From Rhinopomastus cyanomelas (lineage: Eukaryota; Chordata; Aves; Bucerotiformes; Rhinopomastidae), in the NCBI GenBank assembly GCA_013400115.1, contig VXBP01002355.1, positions 62,001-126,000 of the forward strand: a DNA stretch of 64,000 bases, read 5' to 3'. Numbering within the stretch: the stretch's first letter is position 1; every line of letters starts with the position of its first letter. The notes under the pieces were generated by a model. The model had not been told where the DNA came from, ran no database searches, and saw nothing but the letters and a program-made list of their open reading frames with translations. Shown piece by piece: positions 25,351 to 40,227 of the stretch. A program made the translations under genes and the position numbers.

Positions 25351-25917
25351 CTCAGAACATACAATAAATACAAACTTTGCCTCATCTTTGAAGGAAGTGG
25401 AAGAGAACATGCCAAGAAGGATACTCACTGGACCATGATTATGTTGAGATGTCCACTCTGTGACTTCACTTATTTGGCCCCACTGTTGTACTGAATCTAG
25501 AGTGGTTCAGGAGGCTTTTGGGTTGCAAAGGCCCAAGAGTTCCACTGTCATGATGGACAATCACCAAGGGCCAGAAACCTTCAAGAAGGGATGGTAGGAC
25601 ATGCAAGCCATTGTGGCAAAACCATTAAGTAACATGAATAGGTAAACTAGAGTCTGAGGCTGACTGCTGACATGTGAAATTGGCTATAGGACACAAGTTT
25701 ATGGGACGTTGCTTTGCATGTGGAACACAAAAATACTCTCTCTGCATGCAAAGTCACAAACTCAGGCTTTATTCTCCTGATCTTATGCAGCTGAAAGAGA
25801 AGACATTAACATTTTTCTGTTTATTTTTTTCATTATTTAAAATCTGTATTAAATAAGTAAGCAATAATGAAGTAGGTAAGGATAAAAAACCCCAGCTGTT
25901 GCTATCAAAAGTTTTAT

Positions 25918-26385
25918 GCATAGAATTGCATAGGTTGGAAAAGATCTTTAAGATCATTGAGTCCAACCGTTAATCTAAGTGTACTAAGCTAAACCATGTC
26001 CCTAGGCTCCATATCTATACAACTTTTAAACACGTCTAGGCATTGTGATTCAACTCCCTCCCTGGACAGTCTGTTCCAAGGACTGATGACCCTTTCAATG
26101 AAGGTTATCCTAATGTCCAACCTAAAATTCTCCTGGTGAAGCTTGAGGCCATTTCCCCCTGTTACTTGTGAGAAGAGACCAAGACAGCAATAAGGACTCC
26201 CCTGAGCATTCTCCTCTTCAGACTAAACAGCACCAGCTCCTTCAGCCACATCTCATACAGCTTATTCTCTAAACCCTTCACCAATCTTTTTGGCCTCCTT
26301 TGGACCCACTCCAGCACCTCAACATCTTTCTTGTACTGAGTTGTCCAAAACAGAACCCAGTACTGGAGGTGTGTTCTTCTGTGAA
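25918..26385 (-). mobile_element. CR1 LINE 3' fragment (older type)
   Basis: On plus it begins GCATAGAATTGCATAGGTTGG, shows GATCATTGAGTCCAACC, CTAAACCATGTCCCT and CTTGAGGCCATTTCCCCCTG, and continues into reversed ORF2 C-terminus (minus-strand MLRGVLIAV...). This is the CR1 subfamily with the 'GTCCAACC' type 3' UTR, distinct from the younger 'TTTCGAGGTCCC' copies. Confidence 0.87.
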
Positions 26386-29300
26386 CAGTATATTGCAAAA
26401 GTCTCAAGTCAGACTTCACCAGGAATCTCTGTTTCAGTGATAAGTGTTTCCGTGGCAAGAAATTTTAAAGGAATTTCAGTTCTAAATATATAACAGCCTG
26501 CTGGTTGGAACAGTAATTCTTCTTCCATCAAATTTAATGGGTACTTTTTAGGTTTAATGTGTTTGTGACATTTTTGCAGGCTCATTTTTCTTTTGTTGTC
26601 TTCACATTGCTACAGAGTCACACACCAGGGTACCTTATGAAACTGTGATGTAAAACTTGATTGGCAGGATTTTGTGTGTAAAATACATGTTTAATGACAT
26701 TTCAAAGTATTCCTCGATGGAATCTACTTTGTTCTCTATTAGGCTGTACTTCCTTTCTGTTAGGTGGAAAAGTATTTTTGCATTGGATACGGTACCACAT
26801 ACACTGCTTTATGTACTGTCACTAAAATGTTACATATTGCTTATGGCATTATGGCAGGTATCTAAGAATACAAGAGGAATATTTCTTTTCTGGTAAACTA
26901 CCTTCCATGCAAATGGAATGTTTACTATTTCTATGTGAAGAGTACCAAAATACAAATAATGCATAATGAATGGACTAAATTTCTTTGAGGAAATGACAAT
27001 AAGAGCTGACAGAAGTCCAACAGTACATATTATTCAATGGGATTCCAAGGAAACCTTTTACCCTGTAAGAGGTACCTTACTAATGAATAGGGTAAGAAGG
27101 TAAGGAAGTCATACTCAACTGGGTAACAAACTGGCCTGCTTGCAAAGTCAAGAAATTACCATAAATGTAAAAGGGAGATGACAAATGCAGCAGCACAGAG
27201 CTTAGCATGAGATCCTCGTCATCATCATACTAACGAACTGAATAACTGAGAGAGCTTCAAGGTGAGCAATTTGATGTGTCAGGAGTACAGGGAACAGCTG
27301 GTCATGAACAGAAAAGAGGAAAATATACGGTAAAATTAATAAAAGTGGATATGCATATGCCATAGAAAATTTAAAATGTATAAAAGCAAGCATAAGGAAG
27401 TAAAAAAAAAAACAACCCAGAGATTATGCTCTAAATTATGGGCTGTGCTAAGCATGTAAAAGACCTAGCAGTGCTCAATACAGGTAATTAGAGAAATTAT
27501 ATTTAGTTATGCACAAATCATTTGGTAAGAATGTAAAACACTGCATAAATACAGTTAGCCATTCAGGATCGGGCAGCAACCAGAAAGGACAAAAATGATA
27601 TGCAGAAGATGGAGAATGCGAAAGCCGAACTTGTATTACAAAGGAGTATTAGGAGAACTGAAAACCAGAATATTAGATTGAATCTGTCCTAGGAATACAA
27701 AGATTATCAGTTCTTTCCATCCATTTACTTGTTTGTCTGGCTTTTTGCAGTGAACAGGTAGTTATGGCGGCAGAGACTTTAGCGACTAACAGAATTGCAA
27801 AATCAGTTTTTCTCTTTCTCTTAAAATGTCCCAGTAATTTTCAGAAAAGTGTAAGGACATATACAGGTAGCAAACAGCACTTGTTGGAAGACTGCTGGGA
27901 ATGAAGAGGGATTTAGCACACTGTATTTCCAAATTGCACACATTAAGCACTGAGCTATGATCCTCATTGCTGTACTCTCTAACTAGAACAGTATATGCAA
28001 AATTCTTTGCTGTATATGCCCCTGACCTTTGAGTGTTACAGTGCAAGTTTCTCTCCCACCTGACTGTACATACCCAAAAACAGGGAGTGGAAGCAGGGCT
28101 ATTACTACCAAAACCTTGATGTCCACAGTTACATGGAGATTTAGTTTCCCATCTGCCTTTTCAGTTACCAAATGCAGTCTTTGTGAGTCTTTAGTCTTAA
28201 AAGAACCAGTTAGACAAGACTAAAACAAATGCAAGCTACATTTCACTGCATGTGATCACACTCATTAGTATCAAGATGGCTTATTCTTTTGCCATCAGCA
28301 TCTCACAAATAAAAATTTTGCTAGAGCTGAAGTAAAGAAATAGCTGATGCTACTGGAAATGCTCACAGAAGCATCAAGTCTATTCTGACTGAAAATACAA
28401 AAAAAGTAAGTGGCTAAATCAGTCCATAATTAGGGACTATTTGTGATTTGTTACATCTTTGCATCAGGGAGTAATACCTGCTCTCAGGCTAGATTATGAT
28501 CCTGCTTTGTTACTCACACTTCAGTTACGCTGATTAGAGCAAAGCAGAATGAAACCTGAGGCTCTCCCAAAGCCCTAACCTGATGCTCACCTTCAGAGAA
28601 TCAGAGTAAATTCTAGACACATAAATCTAATTCTCCGCTCTTCATATTGCTTTTTCATAGTTTTGAAGTCTGATGATCTGAGTTCTCAGTACTCTGCAGC
28701 CCTGAGACAAGATAACAGAAAGCTGGGGGTGAAGAATGTGAGGTTATGGCTTTAATGTTATTATTGCTTGTTTGTCGGCCTTTATTAGGATAACATCAAC
28801 CAGTGTGACATCAAAATTCTGGCGTGACTGAGGCTAGTTTGATGAAGAAAATACAGAATCAATTCTTGCAGAAAGCAAAGACTATCACACAGGGTCACTA
28901 CCTTCTGTTTCATGTCCAAGACCAATGCCAGAACCCTCATGAACAAAACAAACCCAAAAGATGCCCATGTGCTTCTCTAGTATTCTTAGGACAGAGGTTA
29001 AATGAGTATAGTTACCACACCTCCTATTGGAAGAAATAGAAATAGGAGTGGAAATAAGAATAGAAATGAAAATAAGAATAGGAATAGAATAGGATTTTTT
29101 TTTCCACAGTGAATTCTAATTTTCACTACCTAGAGCAATACTGCTACCTTCCTGCTGATGTCAGACGCCTGTGGAGAAAATAGGAGTGAAAGCAGTAATT
29201 GTGGGGAAAACTGTCTGCAAGGTTTTTGTTCAGGGAGTCAATGCATTGAGAAGAAAATAAACCTTCTCCTTGTTCCATCTGAATCACTGTCACAGCAAAG

Positions 29301-32300
29301 GGACGAACTATGCCATGCTGGTCTGTTCTGTGTCAGTATTTGTAGACCCTCTAGATTATTAAGTATTTCTAAGTCAGTGCAGAGAGCATTCATGGCTTTC
29401 TTTTATGATTCTTTTTCTTGAATTAGCCTATGGCTGTTCATGCTCAATTCTTAACTTATCTCGGATATTTTAATCATCTTACTGGGTCATGGCAATATAA
29501 AAGGTGCTGTGAAACTCTCTGATGAATCTTAGATCTATACTTCATATCTAATATTTTCATAAAGAATTTTTCCTCAAAGACAGTCAGACAGACTGTCTAC
29601 CTTTGGTAGATTTCCACATTTTGGATCCACACATTAAGATGCAAATTATCCCTACTCTCTCTCTGCAAAGCAATCTCCTAAAGCGCCTTTTCACAATATT
29701 TTCAGTTTCTAACTTTTGAATGCTCAGTTTTGCAATACCAATAGCCATTTTTGGTAGAATATGCGAAACAGAGCAATCTGCTGTTAGCGTGATGGGCATC
29801 AGCGGTATTATTCCTGGTTTTTGTGAGCACAATGATGAATACAAATAGGCCCAATGCATTTGAGAATAGTTTCTTGGATCCTGTTCTGGACTTTTTTCTG
29901 TTTAATTGCTTCTTTTACAAAGCTTTCAAGACATTTAGAATTTTTTTATGTCTTTCTAATAGTTTGGAAGAAATATAATAATGTTTTGAATAGCCATGTA
30001 GTGAATGAAGCTGTGAGAATAAAATGAGGGTAGAAGCAGCAATATTCTACTACTTTTTTAATATACTACTGTAATATTAAAAAAGGACTTACTGTGACTT
30101 CCTTGCTTTACATTATTATATGAAGAATAATTAATATATTGGATATACATATTGGTAGCTCATTTATCACTAAATGGTCATCAGCTATGGTCTAAATGGT
30201 GGTCTTGAAAATTGTATTTTATATTCTCTACTTTAATGAACAATCTATTTCATCCTCTCAAATCTTAAATGAAAAAAACCTATATTTCATATATGATGTT
30301 TGCAACAAAAATAATACAGCTTCAGGCATGAACGTATAACATTATTTTCTGAACACAGGGGCATCATTAATCCTGAGAGACAGTCACCTGCTAAATCAAT
30401 TAGAAAAAGATAAGTACTTTCAGTTAGCTTTACCTGTTCATTATCACAAGAAATTCAGCTTGGTGTAGCTGTCTAAGACACCAGCTAAGCAAACTGATGA
30501 TGAAGTTCCAATGGTTTGCATGAAAGTTAAGCTAAACTATCTGAGTCAATGTTATTCAAGATCAAATTAATAGAGCATGTGTCTCCATGTCCATCAGAGC
30601 TACACTCAACCTGTTAGCATCCTCTATTTTTCAACTACTCTCAAATTTGTAGCACTGAAATATAGGGATAGGTTCTATTCATAGCATTTACAGTAATGGT
30701 ATTCCATAAAGATGCTTTACTTTATTCTTGCAGGCCATCTCCCTCCCCTGGGAAAAAGCCAGAATCAAAAAAACAAGCCAGAAGTAAAAAGGAAGGAAGA
30801 AATAGCTGATGTGGATGAGGCATTACTAAGTTCCTGTGAAGTCCATGTGCCATAATTCAGCTGTACAAGAAATTCTAGCTGCAAGCATTCATGAAAGGTT
30901 TTTTTCTAAGTATTATTGCAAATCACAATATTCCCTTTAGATTATCACTGACAATACTGGAAAATATTTGCGTTATCAGCTTCTGCATCTCTCTATCTAA
31001 ATGTAAGCTGTAATTGATAAATCATCAATAAACACTTCTTTATTCTGTGAGATCTTCATTATGTATCTTGCCATTGTTTTTAAAACATATGTGTGTGCAT
31101 ATACATATTATATAATGCCCAGCCTTTCCAAACCCATTGAAAATAAACTTATTTCTAATCAACAAAGGTGCACCTATCATTTGGATTGTGTAAACAGCAG
31201 AGGATAAAATGGCAGAGTTTGATTATGCATTCAAACTCTACAGTCTTAGGACTTTGGAGATGAATGGAATCAGTCTAACGTTTAGGCCATTATTTTATTT
31301 TATTGAGGATTGTGAGAATTGAGAATGCTCAAATATCAAATTCTATTTTATGTAGACAGATAACAGAACACAGCAGGAGTAGAGTAGGTATATGTTAAAT
31401 CTCTGGATTTCTGTAGTGGTTTGAAAAGGACAGAAGTGTGGGATGCATAGTTATCACAAAGTATCTTCCCCTTCCTGATTTTGTAAGCTTTGAAGTGAAT
31501 GGTAAAAATAAAAACAGAGTCTTTGTTTTTCAGTAAAATGCTTCCTCCAGGAAAGCTGAGATGGATAATGAAGCAGAGCTACAGCTGTAGCTTGGCATAA
31601 CTTCCAGAGTGGAAAATCAGGGGCTCGTAGTAGGCCTAAGGCTGGCTTTTTGAGCACAGCTATACTTTACCACAAAGCTTGAACGGAAGTTCAATTTACT
31701 TAGGAATTGAACTTTATTTCAAACCATAGGGGGGAAAAAATCCCTTAAAACATCTTCCTATTACCCTCAAACGTTTTTTAAAGGTGTCTTTTGATAAGAA
31801 AAACTAACCCATTAATCTGAATGACAATGATTACTGTTCTCAAAACTAAAACACTTAAAGAGCCTGGGAGTTCTTATGGAAAAGTTTAAAACTATTTTAC
31901 TTCAAATTAAATTTGAAGGTATTGCATATTGAGTTGCCTTTTTTGTTTCTTCCATCATTTTTAATTACTAGTACATTTGCATGAAAATAGGATCTTTATT
32001 TCTTGAAAGCTCATCTGTTCCTGCTGCTTATTCTTCATTGAAGATGTCATATGCAAAGAGTTAGATCTTCAGGTAGAAGCAAGAGCAGATGTGCCTAGAA
32101 GAAAGAAAGTTTTTTATGCAAATATTATTTTTAATAAACGGAAGAAGATAATATGTGAAAATGCATGCTCTGAAAGCAACATTCCAGTATCTCTTCCAGA
32201 AGACACAGATGTGCCTCCAAACAAAAATAAATTTGAACTTTAATACTGAATATAGAACATGAAAATATAACATGAAACCCTAAAGACTGCTTATTCAAAA

Positions 32301-32368
32301 ACAATCCCTCATTTAATAACTCGGTCCTTACTATACAATATGGAAACACAAGACCCAGGCAGTCAGGT
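26386..32368. other. Intergenic DNA, no gene recognised
   Basis: The sequence is AT-rich, with many short chance frames. There is a purine-rich AAATAG-type simple repeat at 29031-29094. No conserved exon or named repeat was identified. Confidence 0.45.
29031..29094 (+). repeat. Degenerate (GAATAG/AAATAR)n simple repeat
   Basis: Irregular repeats of AGAAATAG, GGAATAG and AGAATAGG give a pure-purine-plus-T tract with no interruptions by C. Confidence 0.75.
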
Positions 32369-32434
32369 TCATGGTTGGACTTTATAATCTTAAAGATTCC
32401 TTACAACCAAAAAGACTCTGTGACTCTGTGATTT
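32369..32434 (+). mobile_element. CR1 3' terminal stub
   Basis: GGTTGGACTTTATAATCTTAAAG, then TTCCTTACAACC and TCTGTGACTCTGTGATT, is the last 65 bp of a CR1 in plus orientation, strongly 5'-truncated. Confidence 0.7.
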
Positions 32435-35400
32435 AAGCCCTCAAAATAAGACTTTTCCTGGACAAGTTTCTAACTTTCAATGGTCCTTTCTGAATTAAAT
32501 GGCTGATTTCTACCTGAAGAGAAGCATTTGTATTACAAAAATCAAGAAGTCAAATGCTTATGCCTTATTGTGAACAAACCATGAGCAGCCAGTACTGATT
32601 AGCATTGACTAAGAACTACCTATTGGCTACTGTGTGTGTGCAGATCCGCCTGAATCACAGCAGTGCAACACTTTGAGGGAATTTGCACCACCATGTGACT
32701 GTGTCTTCAAGGAGTATCAAAGGTATTTCACATCATATTTAATATATGACCCCTCCTACATTTTTTTAATGTAGCTTGAGTCCAACTACCAACAAATTAA
32801 GGTTCCTTAAAACAGTAATGAGAACCTGGGCTGCATTACAAGTATGAGAAAAGCCATCAAATATTTTTACACTAAAATAAAACTGTTCTGCTTTAGAAGA
32901 GCTATTGTGCTCTACCAAATTTTATTGACAATTAACTGGTGTTCGGATAACTCTGCTCAGATAGGTAGTAAGTGGAGCAGTTACGTTTGACAGCCATGGT
33001 GAGTGCCTGTTTGGAAATTTCTTCACAGTCCACGCACCAGGTTGGTGATGACAGTAAGTGAGCTCAGCTCTAATTCATCAGGTAGTCCAGAAGAGTACAC
33101 AAAAGTTTAGCTGTGTGAAGAACGTTTTGGAATGGTAAAATGGTACTAATGGTTTCCATTCTCACATCCCCAGCCTGTGCAGGGTAAATGAGAGACAGCA
33201 CTGCCTTGCTGCTAAAAGGGGCATCTGCTACTGGATGGCAAGGGAGAAGAGAAGAGAAGGGAGAAGGGAAGGGAGAAAGAAAGGGAGAAGGGAAAACAAG
33301 GGAAGGGAAGGGAGAAGGAAGAAGAGAAGTTATTTTATAACATGTTTTACTAAGAAAAATACAGCTCTGTCAAAGATCCAGAAGTGGTATTTGACCTCAT
33401 TTCTTCTGGTACAGAAAGTGTCACAGGGGCAGAGAAAAGGCCCAGAGAGTATTTTACCAGCAGCTGGGAAAAAATGACAGTGCACTCGGATATTCAAATC
33501 TGCAATACAAATGAATTGCTACTAATAAAACTAAAGCACAGAGTCCCTTTTACATTGTTTTATCCTGTTTAAAAGACAAACATTTGCACACTGCAGGCCT
33601 CAAATGGATAAAAGCTACCATGAGAACTTATAAGCCATCTGCTAGCTTCCTAATGAAGCCAGTAACTATTATTGTTTACAGTTGAACACCAGGGGTCATA
33701 TGTAGTTGCTGCAATGAAAGAATCAATGCATCACTGCAGATGCTAAAAGAGAACTCTTCTTTTCCAGACGGCTAATTATAAATACAATAGCACAGTAAAT
33801 TAAAAAGAAAAAATCTGTTCATCTCCACGGAGAAATAGTGCTTAGCACACCAAATATAACATGCAGCACTGTTCTGTTTTCCAGTAGTCTTCACTTTACA
33901 GACTTGCTTACAGAAACAGAATGACAAAAAGTCTCTTTTCCATACTTAGAAAAAGCTCACCAAGGAATGCTTAGCCCCTAATTCTCTAACCTTTACAAAC
34001 CTCCTCCATTTTTTAATTGTACTGTTTATCTGAATGTAATGACAAAGTGTGCATTAGCAGAAATCTCTCACTCTTTCACTCTTTCTTTTGCTTGAGGAAG
34101 GCAACATGACATACAGAAACTTGGCTCTGTTGTGCTACTAAAAATGTGCTGAAGTTTCTTGGGTTCTTTTTAATGTTGATTGATGAGAAACTGATATACA
34201 GCACTGATACTATCAATTTCTGGCTTCCTATTTCATCACCACGACAGAAATACAATTAAAAAAACAGCCAAAAACTTACACAAGTAACATTAATTACCAA
34301 TATTTAGCAAAAACAAAATTAATAAATAATTGAGCCTTTGTACCTGATAGAATTCTTAAACTCCATGAAAACAAGCAATTTGATGTGAAATTTTGTTCAA
34401 GGCCTTAGTGTGCTGTAAAAATAGTTTGAGGAGATTTTCTAAAGGCTGAGTCAAGAGAGCTTAGCTGCTTTGCTGAGTTGAAACACTGCAAATGAATTCA
34501 CCAGGGCTGTGGTGCAGCCTTCTTGGAGCTTGTGGTCTCCTCATTCCACCTGCAGTGTATGCAGGGTACGTGTATATCATATGGCTGAAATGCAGTATAA
34601 TGCAGTATAACATCATAGCTGTAGTGTTGCAGTAGACAGGAAAACTGTGTTATTGTAGGCAACAAATCAGCAAACCCACAGGAAAGAAAGGGAAGAAACA
34701 GTATTCCTCTTTCCAATAACAAATATTCATAGGAGATTGTACTCAAAGCAGATATAAAGCAAGATGTCAGCAAGAGAATATGACTTCTTTTTTTAATTTT
34801 GTCTTTATATCATGGTGATGGTCATGGACCTAATACCAGATAGACCAGAGTGGGCAGAGTTAATTAGCAAGGTCAGAGAGCTCACAGAAGCATCTCTAGG
34901 AGACACCTGTTAAGCCTAAAGTTGATCCTCTCTGGCTACCGAGGAATCTCAGCATCACCCATTTCTTGCTCATGGTCCAACACTCCTCCTTCTCTGAATG
35001 TGACCAACTCTGTGTGGTGCAATGGGGGAGCCCAAGGAGTGGCCCCTCTGTAACCCTTTGCTGAAGCCTCGTCTTTGTCAGATGACTGTATCCCTGTGGC
35101 CAGTGTGCAGGGCAAACCTGCTGTGTGAACGACATGTGATGCAGGTGTCCCTGAACTCTGCAGCTACCACAAGACAGATGTTGGTGAAGAGAAGGTGGAG
35201 GGACCTGCTTAGTATCCAAAACTTTGCTTTACTTTCACAGATCTGGCTGGATCCCTCCAGGAAAATCAGTGAAAAAGCCAAGTGACTAGAGTACAGAAGA
35301 GGATGAGGAGAACAATTTAGCATCAATTCCCACACTCACAATATGTCCATCTTTGTAGACTTCAGTGAATAATTTAATTCATGTCTTAATTAGCTGTTTC

Positions 35401-38400
35401 ATAAAATGTCTGAGAAAATACTTCCTTCCCTAAACCATAAGCAAATGTGTATGGATATACTTGCTTGCCCAAATTACAGGGGAGTTACAGGAATTAATTA
35501 GTTAATGTTTGCAAAGTGCTTTGAAGGCAGAAAGCACTCCATAAATGCTAATTATTAAATCAAAGGTTTATCTGACTTTATTACTAAACCACTAATAAAA
35601 TAAGTTACATAGCTGTTACTGGTTGGAAAAGGCACTTTTACAGTCTAAAAGATATAAAGGTTTTAATTAGCAAATGTTTTGAAAGCTCTTTGCTGAGGAA
35701 AAATATGCTAACTGTTAATATAGGTTTTCCTTAATGAAAACAGCTACAAAATATAAACCCGTGGATGCTACTGTGACTTCTGCATATATTATCTAAAGTT
35801 TTGCCCCATTAAAGCAATGTTTTTATTTGAGGCATAATTTTTGTGATATTGATGAAAAAATTATGGTTATGTTTTCCACATAGCTGTTCAAATGCAGCGA
35901 GCGATTAAAGGTATCATTCTTACCAGAGAATAGCAAAACCTTGTGCGTTATCAAATTGTACACATGCGCGCATACTATTATTTTTGCTATTTAACTTAAA
36001 GTTGTATTTTGCTAAGCTTACAAGCTTCTGCTAATTTACAAGGTTCAGCTCTTCCAAATGCTCTGTTGTACCTGCACATATGTGAACTGCTAGCTACAAT
36101 CTCCCCTTACAATCTACGTATGCAAATGGATTTGAATCTTTTACACATAGGTAGTCAGAAAGATTGAATTCTGATAGTGCCTCAAGCCTTTTGAAACACT
36201 GTGGATCTTTGGATTAGCAGTTTCATCCTGCCAGGAGAAACCTTTTGTGCACCTGTTTGTGACATTAGTTTCCCTGCTGGAATGAATAATATAAACCTGG
36301 GTATAACAATATGAACATAGTGATTTATTAATATAAGTATAGTAATGTATTAACATAATTGGTTCTGATTCATCCCCTTCCTACATTCATTTTCGACATA
36401 AATTTCCTTTTAGAGCCTTCCAGAGCCATATTATTATTTCAAAATGATGTGATAGTAATCAGAATTTCTCGAGTGCCTGGGCTAGTTGCTTGAAAGAATT
36501 TTGAAAGTAGATCTTGATATGCTTAATACCTGTTGTAATGCCTGCCTGTGGCTGTGGAAAACATGAAACCTTGAGCATTAAGAAAAGTCCTATTAACCTG
36601 CTTTGCAGAGAGGGAAGAGGAATGCCAGCATTCACCCTACATAAACCTGTGCTGATGGCAGGAGTATGAGGATGCAGTTGGAAAAACCTGTTCAGTGCAG
36701 CAATGCAGCCTGTCTGCTGAGGCAAGAAAACCCATTTCCAGGAGACAAAACACCTCCTGCTGTCGTTAGTGCTCCCAGCAGGAGGGAGAGGTCCAGATGT
36801 AGCTCCTAAAAAAACCAAGAGGGTCTGCTGCTTTTAGATGTCCAGTAGCTACAAAAGGTCCCTCACAAACACCCCCAGAGGAGGCCATAGTATGTGCTCA
36901 TTAATTTGAGTCATAACTTGCAATTTCATATGGCAGGAAAATGTCCAGAAGATGACGTACTACAGCAAGGGGTTATGTGCACCAGCAGAGTCATAAACCT
37001 TTACCATGGCATCAATTTTTCAAGCTGCCACTGAATGAAAGATGACTGAGATATCTTCAGAAAGGGGGCAAGGTTCAGGGCTGGGGACAAGAAGGGTCAT
37101 CTAGGAATAGATGGGAAATTAAAAGTGTTCAGGAGACTTGTTAAAATGTCAAAGGAGTCCTCAGCAGAAGAAACTCAAGATTACTGCATTTCTCTAAGCC
37201 CACAGTTTTTTGTGTGTGTTCTGTTGGGTTGTAAATTTACCTTATGAAAGGTAAAGACCCCTCCCAACCCAGTGCAGCTACCTTTACAAAACAATTCCAG
37301 ACTACTTAATTAACACATAGCCCAAATTATTTTGTAGTTAGTCTGAAACCCAAAAGCTGTTTAATAACTAAACAAAAAATTTAAAGAGCAATTTAAATTA
37401 GCAAAAATAAATGTAAAAAACTCCAGAAACCAAGCGATGCACAATGCAATTGCTCAGCACCTGCTGCGCAATGCCCAGGCCAACTCCATGCAACGATCTG
37501 CCCTTTCTGGCTAACAACACCCTCCCTCTCCCCGCTCCAGTTTACACAGTGGGCAGGAAGCCATATATATGGAATACCCCTTTAGCTCCTTTGGGTCAGC
37601 TGTCTTTGCTGTGTCCCCTCTTAATTTCTTGCGCACTCCCAGCCTCTGCAGGCTGCAGAGTATGAGAAGCTGAGAAGTTTTTGACTTAGTTTAAACACAG
37701 CTTAGCTACAACTAAAACAGCAGTGTGTGAACAACATTATTCTAATCTTAAATCCACAATGCAGCACTGTACCAGCTACTGGGAAGAAAATGAACTTTTT
37801 TCCATCTTAAACTATGGCACCAAAATTAAAATTCATTGTTTGAAAAGGATGCAAATATCACCTGTTTGACTTGCTTCAAATTAATTTTGACTGCTACCAT
37901 TCAGCCCATTTGGTTTCCTGCAAACATTTGAAAACAATCCTATTAATTTTTTCTGTTTAGTGTGGTATTCTATGCTCCTTGCTTACTTTAGCAAAGTTGG
38001 TTTTTCTTCCTGCCTGCTCCATGTTTGCTTTCAAGAAATTCTGCTCCTATGACTTGTCTCAAACAAATCTGCCTATACACATACACAGACTAAAAATATG
38101 AATAAGCCTAGGCACACATTAAGAAAAGCTCGCATCTCAGAAATCACGTGAAACAATTCCTGTAGATTACATCCCAGCCAAGGAAAACCAAGGCTTTGCA
38201 GAGTTTAAGAAACCTCGTTGTACCCTGGGATTGACACTGTTTGCCCTGTACCCAGCTGTGTGGCATTTGCAATAGGGGATCATGTTAAGGATTTAAATCA
38301 TAGGACTAATAGGACTTTGCTTAGTGCTGCAGAAGTATCAACTGTCAGGCAATGCAGGAGAGAAAACATAAAGTTTTGATATGTTCATTACAGGATATCT

Positions 38401-39511
38401 TTCATTAGTCATTGTTTGGCTTTGCGGTTTCTTGCTATTTCTTCATTTTCTCCAGGTCCTTCAGTATTTGACACTGTTTCAAAAACTAAGACATGACAAG
38501 ACATCGTAATTATTCTGTCATGATGAGTATATCTGAGCATACGAATCCTCTGCAAATAAAGCGAAAGGATATGAAAAAGAATTTTAGCTTTGCAGCTTGG
38601 TTTAAGGCCTTTGATTTTACTTTGATTTGGAAATGTGATGGTTCACTGCAAGCTCACCAGAATGAGTTTAATGGATTAGAATATATTATTAAAATGAGAT
38701 TGCTGGAGAAGTGTATTCCACAGATGTGGAATATTGAGAAGAGAGATTAAATAAAATGACTGGCGGGAGGTTTCTGCCACGTTTAAAGGCAGCGTACACT
38801 AGCTTTTCTTTCTTGCCTTACAGGCTAAAGGGCAAGAGCAGGTATACATGTTCACTACAGAAGACTTTTCTCTATTTTCAGCTTTTCTTCATTTTTGCTG
38901 ATACATCAGGAACAATCTCTTAATGATACATACAGAAAAGCATCTTTCATGTGGCATCCTTCAAGGATTTACTTGATTCAAGAAAGTAATGATGAAGGCT
39001 CTCAAACTCCAGTTGTTCCTTCTTCTGGCTTTTACAGGATGGAACTGCTGATGTGGCTTGTGGGGTTGTTTCAAGGCCAGTGAGGGATGTGCAGCATATT
39101 CACCTTCACATACAGCCCATCCATAGTACAGTCCAGGGTTGAGCACTCCATACAGTAACAGTAACACTTGATATACAAGAACCAGGGTCTTTTTGAATGA
39201 TAACATCCATGATACCACTGAAGGCTGCACAGGCTGCAGTTCCGAGGAGGTTTCTCTCTTGTAATGATTATCTAGTGAGACTAAAGGGAAAGCAGAATTG
39301 ATCCTGAACACCTGGCTGCTCACTTGTGAGGCATCTCTTACCTAGAGTTCAAGAAGCCAGTTTTAAACCTAGTAGTTTCTTTGGTTTTGCTATGTTTGAA
39401 TTATGTGGCCTACTTCTGTGCTCTTTAAAGATATGGAGAAAGAGGCAAGTGGGGATCTCATAGAAGTTCAACAAAGAGAAAGGCAGCGTCCACAGCAACT
39501 GTTTGGAAATC
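32435..39511. other. Intergenic DNA, no gene recognised
   Basis: The sequence is AT-rich. It includes a GA-rich tract (33239-33329) and moderate open frames such as 36459-36818 on minus (119 codons) with no recognisable domain. I do not call genes here. Confidence 0.45.
33239..33329 (+). repeat. Polypurine (GGGAAGGGAGAA)n tract
   Basis: About 90 bp consist almost only of G and A in GGGAGAAGAGAAGGGA-type units. The two interruptions are minor. Such tracts can form triplex DNA; the 80-codon Arg/Lys/Glu-rich frame across it is not a gene. Confidence 0.85.
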
Positions 39512-39912
39512 AGCTTTGCAGAAGAAGATCTGGGGGTCCTGGTGGACAAAAAGCTGACTGGGAAACAGCAAAGTGTCATTTCAGCAAAGGCAGCCAGCAC
39601 CCTGGACTAGTAGTGTTGCCAAGGTGGTGATCCTTGGTGATCCAAGGTGACCAGGGGAAGTTATCCTTGCCCTCACCTCAGCACTGGTGAGGCCATACCT
39701 GGCATGCTGGGTACAGCTGTGGGCTTCCCCTTAAAAGAGAAATAGCGTGTCATAGACAGGCTATAGAATCTCTGTCCTTGGAGGTATTAGAAAACCATCT
39801 GGACATGGTCCTGAGCAACCATCTCCAGGGATCCCTAAACCGGGGGGGCGGGTTGAACAAATTACATTTAGAGGTCCCTTCCATCCTTAGCCACTCTGGG
39901 ATTCTGTGACTC
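39512..39912 (+). mobile_element. CR1 LINE 3' fragment, internally rearranged
   Basis: Plus-strand ORF2 C-terminal codons (ADEDLGVLVDKKL-like reading at GAAGATCTGGGGGTCCTGGT) are followed by the CACTGGTGAGGCCATACCTG region. The sequence then jumps to the 3' end GGTATTAGAAAACCATCTGG...TTCTGTGACTCC. Two short indels near 39620-39650 contain duplicated TGATCC. The element is 5'-truncated. Confidence 0.85.
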
Positions 39913-40227
39913 CTTTGGCTTTACATTTACAGCTTTACAAAACAGCCCACTGTCAGCAACAGCTCTGATGTTTCATAGGCTGAGGATTGTTTTTATACTT
40001 ATATTTTGCAGACTTTGCCTAACTTTGAATTATTTTCTTTAAATTATTGCTTGGTGCAATATTTTTACATGGTTGGGGGTTGTTTCTTTATTAGTGTATT
40101 TCATTTATGAACACACAAATACAGCTAACTGCAGTTTATGAGTTTCTTGTGTTTCTCCACCAAGAAATCCATAGGAGAGAGCTGCTGAAGTACTGTCATG
40201 TCTCATACAAGGACATAAGCATTTTAT

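Noticed and set aside
31413..31730. TGTAGTGGTTTGAAAA and downstream TTTCAAACCATAGG, resembling the termini of the 15.1-kb LTR
   Set aside because: No target duplication fits and the segment between is too short. It may be a degraded fragment of that LTR family or chance.
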